6,734 bases of DNA from an uncultured Megamonas sp. (lineage in GTDB: Bacteria; Bacillota; Negativicutes; Selenomonadales; Selenomonadaceae), in assembly GCA_900554895.1 (NCBI GenBank), contig USIX01000121.1:1-6734 (forward strand), read 5' to 3'. The translations under genes were made by a program, and so were the position numbers. Each line of letters begins with the position of its first letter. Positions within the stretch are counted from its first letter, which is position 1. This document shows positions 6,678 through 6,734 of the stretch, one piece after another. Under the pieces are notes generated by a model that made no database searches, was not told the DNA's origin, and was given only the letters and a program-made list of their open reading frames with translations.

Positions 6678-6734
6678 GCCTGTTTATTTTGTCCGGTTAT
6701 GCCAGACATATCGGATTGGAACCGGAAACAGCTT
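6678..6734. other. Edge segment that does not continue MurE
   Basis: The central domain of MurE should be encoded here on the minus strand. In the murE frame the translation is KLFPVPIRYVWHNRTK, then a stop, then TG before MFNVYN. The other two minus frames give SCFRFQSDMSGITGQNKQ and AVSGSNPICLA-stop. None resembles MurE, so a single-base frameshift does not explain the break. A plus-strand frame (6681-6734) is open and slightly resembles a PASTA repeat, but too little is visible to assign a gene. Confidence 0.5.
6692..6726. repeat. 7-bp inverted repeat in the edge segment
   Basis: TCCGGTT (6692-6698) and AACCGGA (6720-6726) are perfect inverted copies separated by 21 bases, lying wholly within the segment that does not match murE. 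No T-run follows on either strand, so it is not a recognisable terminator. A 7-bp match in so short a stretch could well be chance. Confidence 0.3.

Noticed and set aside
6675..6686. A simple one-base frameshift in murE, or a genuine restart at ATG 6677
   Set aside because: None of the frames upstream resumes MurE similarity, so a single indel is insufficient. The ATG lacks an SD, and the resulting fragment would lack the ATP-binding site.

Overview
This window is a tightly packed stretch of a bacterial division and cell-wall (dcw) cluster. All genes read right to left on the minus strand, in transcription order murE (3' part only) - murF - mraY - murD - murG - murC (5' part only). They encode five of the cytoplasmic and membrane steps that build lipid II, plus the first amino-acid ligase: MurC (L-Ala), MurD (D-Glu), MurE (third residue), MurF (D-Ala-D-Ala), MraY (lipid I) and MurG (lipid II). 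All are recognised from family motifs in the translated sequence.

Organism: a moderately AT-rich bacterium with the compact Firmicutes-like order murE-murF-mraY-murD-murG-murC. The MurE fragment carries the DNPR signature of meso-diaminopimelate-adding enzymes. DAP-type wall chemistry, this gene order and the overall protein character suggest a member of the Bacillota, perhaps the diderm class Negativicutes. The class-level call is inference and needs a database search.

Layout from right to left. 6678-6734 is a short stretch that does not read as MurE in any frame, although it sits where codons for the middle of MurE should be. 6090-6677 is the MurE C-terminal part. murF (6097-4709) overlaps murE by 8 bases, and mraY (4712-3738) overlaps murF by 4 bases. 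An 81-base gap with an inverted repeat follows, the only gap longer than about 25 bases. Then come murD (start preferred at 3656), murG (start preferred at 2274) and, after 23 bases, murC, which starts with GTG at 1135 and runs off the left edge after 378 codons. I see no convincing promoter or terminator inside, so the genes look like part of one polycistronic transcript with translational coupling.

The genes themselves are ordinary housekeeping genes, and I find no undescribed system. The points worth a second look are the abrupt loss of MurE similarity at the right edge (probable rearrangement or assembly chimera), a small hairpin over the murC ribosome-binding site, and the absence of ftsW/spoVE between murD and murG.
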